Shown one piece after another: positions 60,839-61,719 of a DNA stretch of 61,719 bases (positions within the stretch are counted from its first letter, which is position 1; the number at the start of each line of letters is the position of its first letter). A model generated the notes under the pieces. The model was not told the origin of the DNA. It saw only the letters and a list, made by a program, of their open reading frames with translations, and did no database searches. The position numbers were made by a program, and so were the translations under genes. The stretch is from REEB426 sp964551975 (GTDB taxonomy: Bacteria; Actinomycetota; Actinomycetes; S36-B12): NCBI GenBank assembly GCA_964551975.1, contig CAZKFI010000004.1, forward strand, positions 1-61,719, read 5' to 3'.

Positions 60839-61719
60839 ATGCATCGACATCTGTCACTGTTGCGAGCTTCGAGTGCTGTAGTTGCCTGCGTCGGCCTGAT
60901 TGCTGGCTGCACCACTGCAGCGTCAACGACCACAGCTCCGGATGATTGGACGCCGGGAACACCGGTGACCGTGCGGATGCTCACCCATGACTCGTTTGCT
61001 GTGAGTCAGGCATTACTCGACGACCTACGCGCACAGACCGGAATCGAACTGCAGATCATCACCGCGGGTGATGCCGGGTCCATGGTGTCGGGCGCGATCC
61101 TGACCACTGGCGCACCGAGTGCGGATCTGCTGTTCGGCGTCGACAACACACTGTTGGCTCGCGCCCTCGATGCCGAGGTCTTTGCGCCATTCCAGATCGA
61201 GGACCCGCAGATCATCCTGACGCCACTTAACGAGGGGACAGCCGGTGCTGTCACGCCGGTGGACTATGGCGACGTGTGCATCAACATTGACACCAAGTGG
61301 TACGCCGATGCGCAGTTGCCTCCACCTAGCTCACTTGCCGATCTGATCGAGCCGCAGTATCGCGGACAGCTCGTCGTGACCGATCCGGCCACCTCGTCAC
61401 CTGGACTTGCCTTACTGCTCAGCACGATTGCCCGATACGGCGACGACTGGACCGGGTACTGGTCGAGTTTGCGCGCGAACGACGTTGCGGTGGTCGGCAG
61501 TTGGTCCGACGCCTACTACGGATCGTTCAGCCTCAGCGGCGGTGACCGTCCACTGGTCGTCTCGTACGCGACAAGCCCCCCGGCGGAGATTGTCTACGCC
61601 GAGGGCACGCCCCCGAATCGACCACAAACCACCGTGCTTACCGACGGCTGCTACCGGCCGATTGCGTACGCCGGCGTGCTGCGCGGTACAAAGAATCCGA
61701 ACGCCGCGGGTGCGGTCAT
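60839..61719 (+). CDS. thiB: Thiamine ABC transporter substrate-binding lipoprotein (partial)
   Basis: The first 293 residues are present; the end lies beyond the window. A lipoprotein signal with lipobox LIAGC (Cys 24) is followed by an acidic linker and the extracellular solute-binding fold typical of thiamine-binding proteins (VRMLTHDSF, LLFGVDNTLLARALD, VTPVDYGDVCINIDTKWY, LVVTDPATSSPGLALLL, GSWSDAY). It should bind thiamine for import. The TPP riboswitch directly upstream strongly supports this. Start ATG 60839 follows the riboswitch ribosome-binding site. Confidence 0.93.
   Translation, partial: MHRHLSLLRASSAVVACVGLIAGCTTAASTTTAPDDWTPGTPVTVRMLTHDSFAVSQALLDDLRAQTGIELQIITAGDAGSMVSGAILTTGAPSADLLFGVDNTLLARALDAEVFAPFQIEDPQIILTPLNEGTAGAVTPVDYGDVCINIDTKWYADAQLPPPSSLADLIEPQYRGQLVVTDPATSSPGLALLLSTIARYGDDWTGYWSSLRANDVAVVGSWSDAYYGSFSLSGGDRPLVVSYATSPPAEIVYAEGTPPNRPQTTVLTDGCYRPIAYAGVLRGTKNPNAAGAV

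Overview
The window reads as a contiguous piece of a GC-rich (about 60% by eye) actinobacterial chromosome, probably from a draft or metagenome assembly because a run of ten N bases (34927-34936) breaks one gene. The actinobacterial assignment rests on mca (mycothiol conjugate amidase), the eno-ftsB-DUF501-ppx block, the mca-DUF4307-greA block, and the dacB / DUF2342 metalloprotease / tilS / hpt / ftsH / folE / folP / folB-folK / DUF3180 block. I see no insertion sequences, phage genes or CRISPR arrays. Gene density is very high: genes overlap by 1, 4, 8 or 11 bases, and no stretch over 300 bases lacks a gene.

Layout. 1-6256: partial Vgb-like secreted protein, YqhA, DUF2834, ung; on the minus strand DUF3817, PfkB kinase, SURF1, a small membrane protein and mca; then DUF4307 and greA. 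6274-10394: SDR, a DrrAB-type ABC exporter, and a DUF2786 / TIGR04338 putative metallohydrolase pair. 10451-15348: a tightly coupled four-gene operon (class I aldolase, Gfo/Idh/MocA dehydrogenase, MFS transporter, secreted sulfatase). 15398-20590: metB, msrA, cbs, an MBL-fold hydrolase, an unknown protein and a Bax-inhibitor-like membrane protein. 20646-24052: an odd tRNA with a UAA anticodon loop but no long variable arm, a family 5 uracil-DNA glycosylase, dienelactone hydrolase, LacI regulator and ppx. 24049-29960: DUF501, ftsB, eno, cell-wall amidase, amino-acid N-acetyltransferase, lysS and a HAD protein.

29961-35029 is a cofactor operon (DUF2520, panC, nadB, nadC, coaX). Divergent from it lie a MidA/NDUFAF7-type methyltransferase and a NuoD/NDUFS2-like protein. 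37185-47489 is the conserved folate / FtsH / tilS / dacB block, here with manA inserted. 47486-56177 holds molybdenum-cofactor genes (mog, moaC, moeA, moaD, moaA, moaE) with maturation factors for CO-dehydrogenase or xanthine-dehydrogenase type enzymes (coxE, coxD, coxG, xdhC, a MocA-like transferase), but no structural subunits. 56190-60674: DUF2182 protein, zinc alcohol dehydrogenase, YczE and YbhN membrane proteins, histidine phosphatase. The window ends in a TPP riboswitch driving a thiamine-binding lipoprotein gene.

A pattern that feature lists do not name: at 13 transcription-unit starts the start codon (ATG or GTG) lies exactly six bases after a TANNNT hexamer, most often TAGGCT or TAGCCT. 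This is the expected look of leaderless mRNAs. It fixed several start codons, and in two divergent pairs (metB/msrA and cbs/MBL hydrolase) the two -10 hexamers overlap in a 17-base spacer of identical geometry. The other points most worth a second look are the methyltransferase / NuoD-like pair, the unusual tRNA, the sulfatase operon and a probable CTG start codon.
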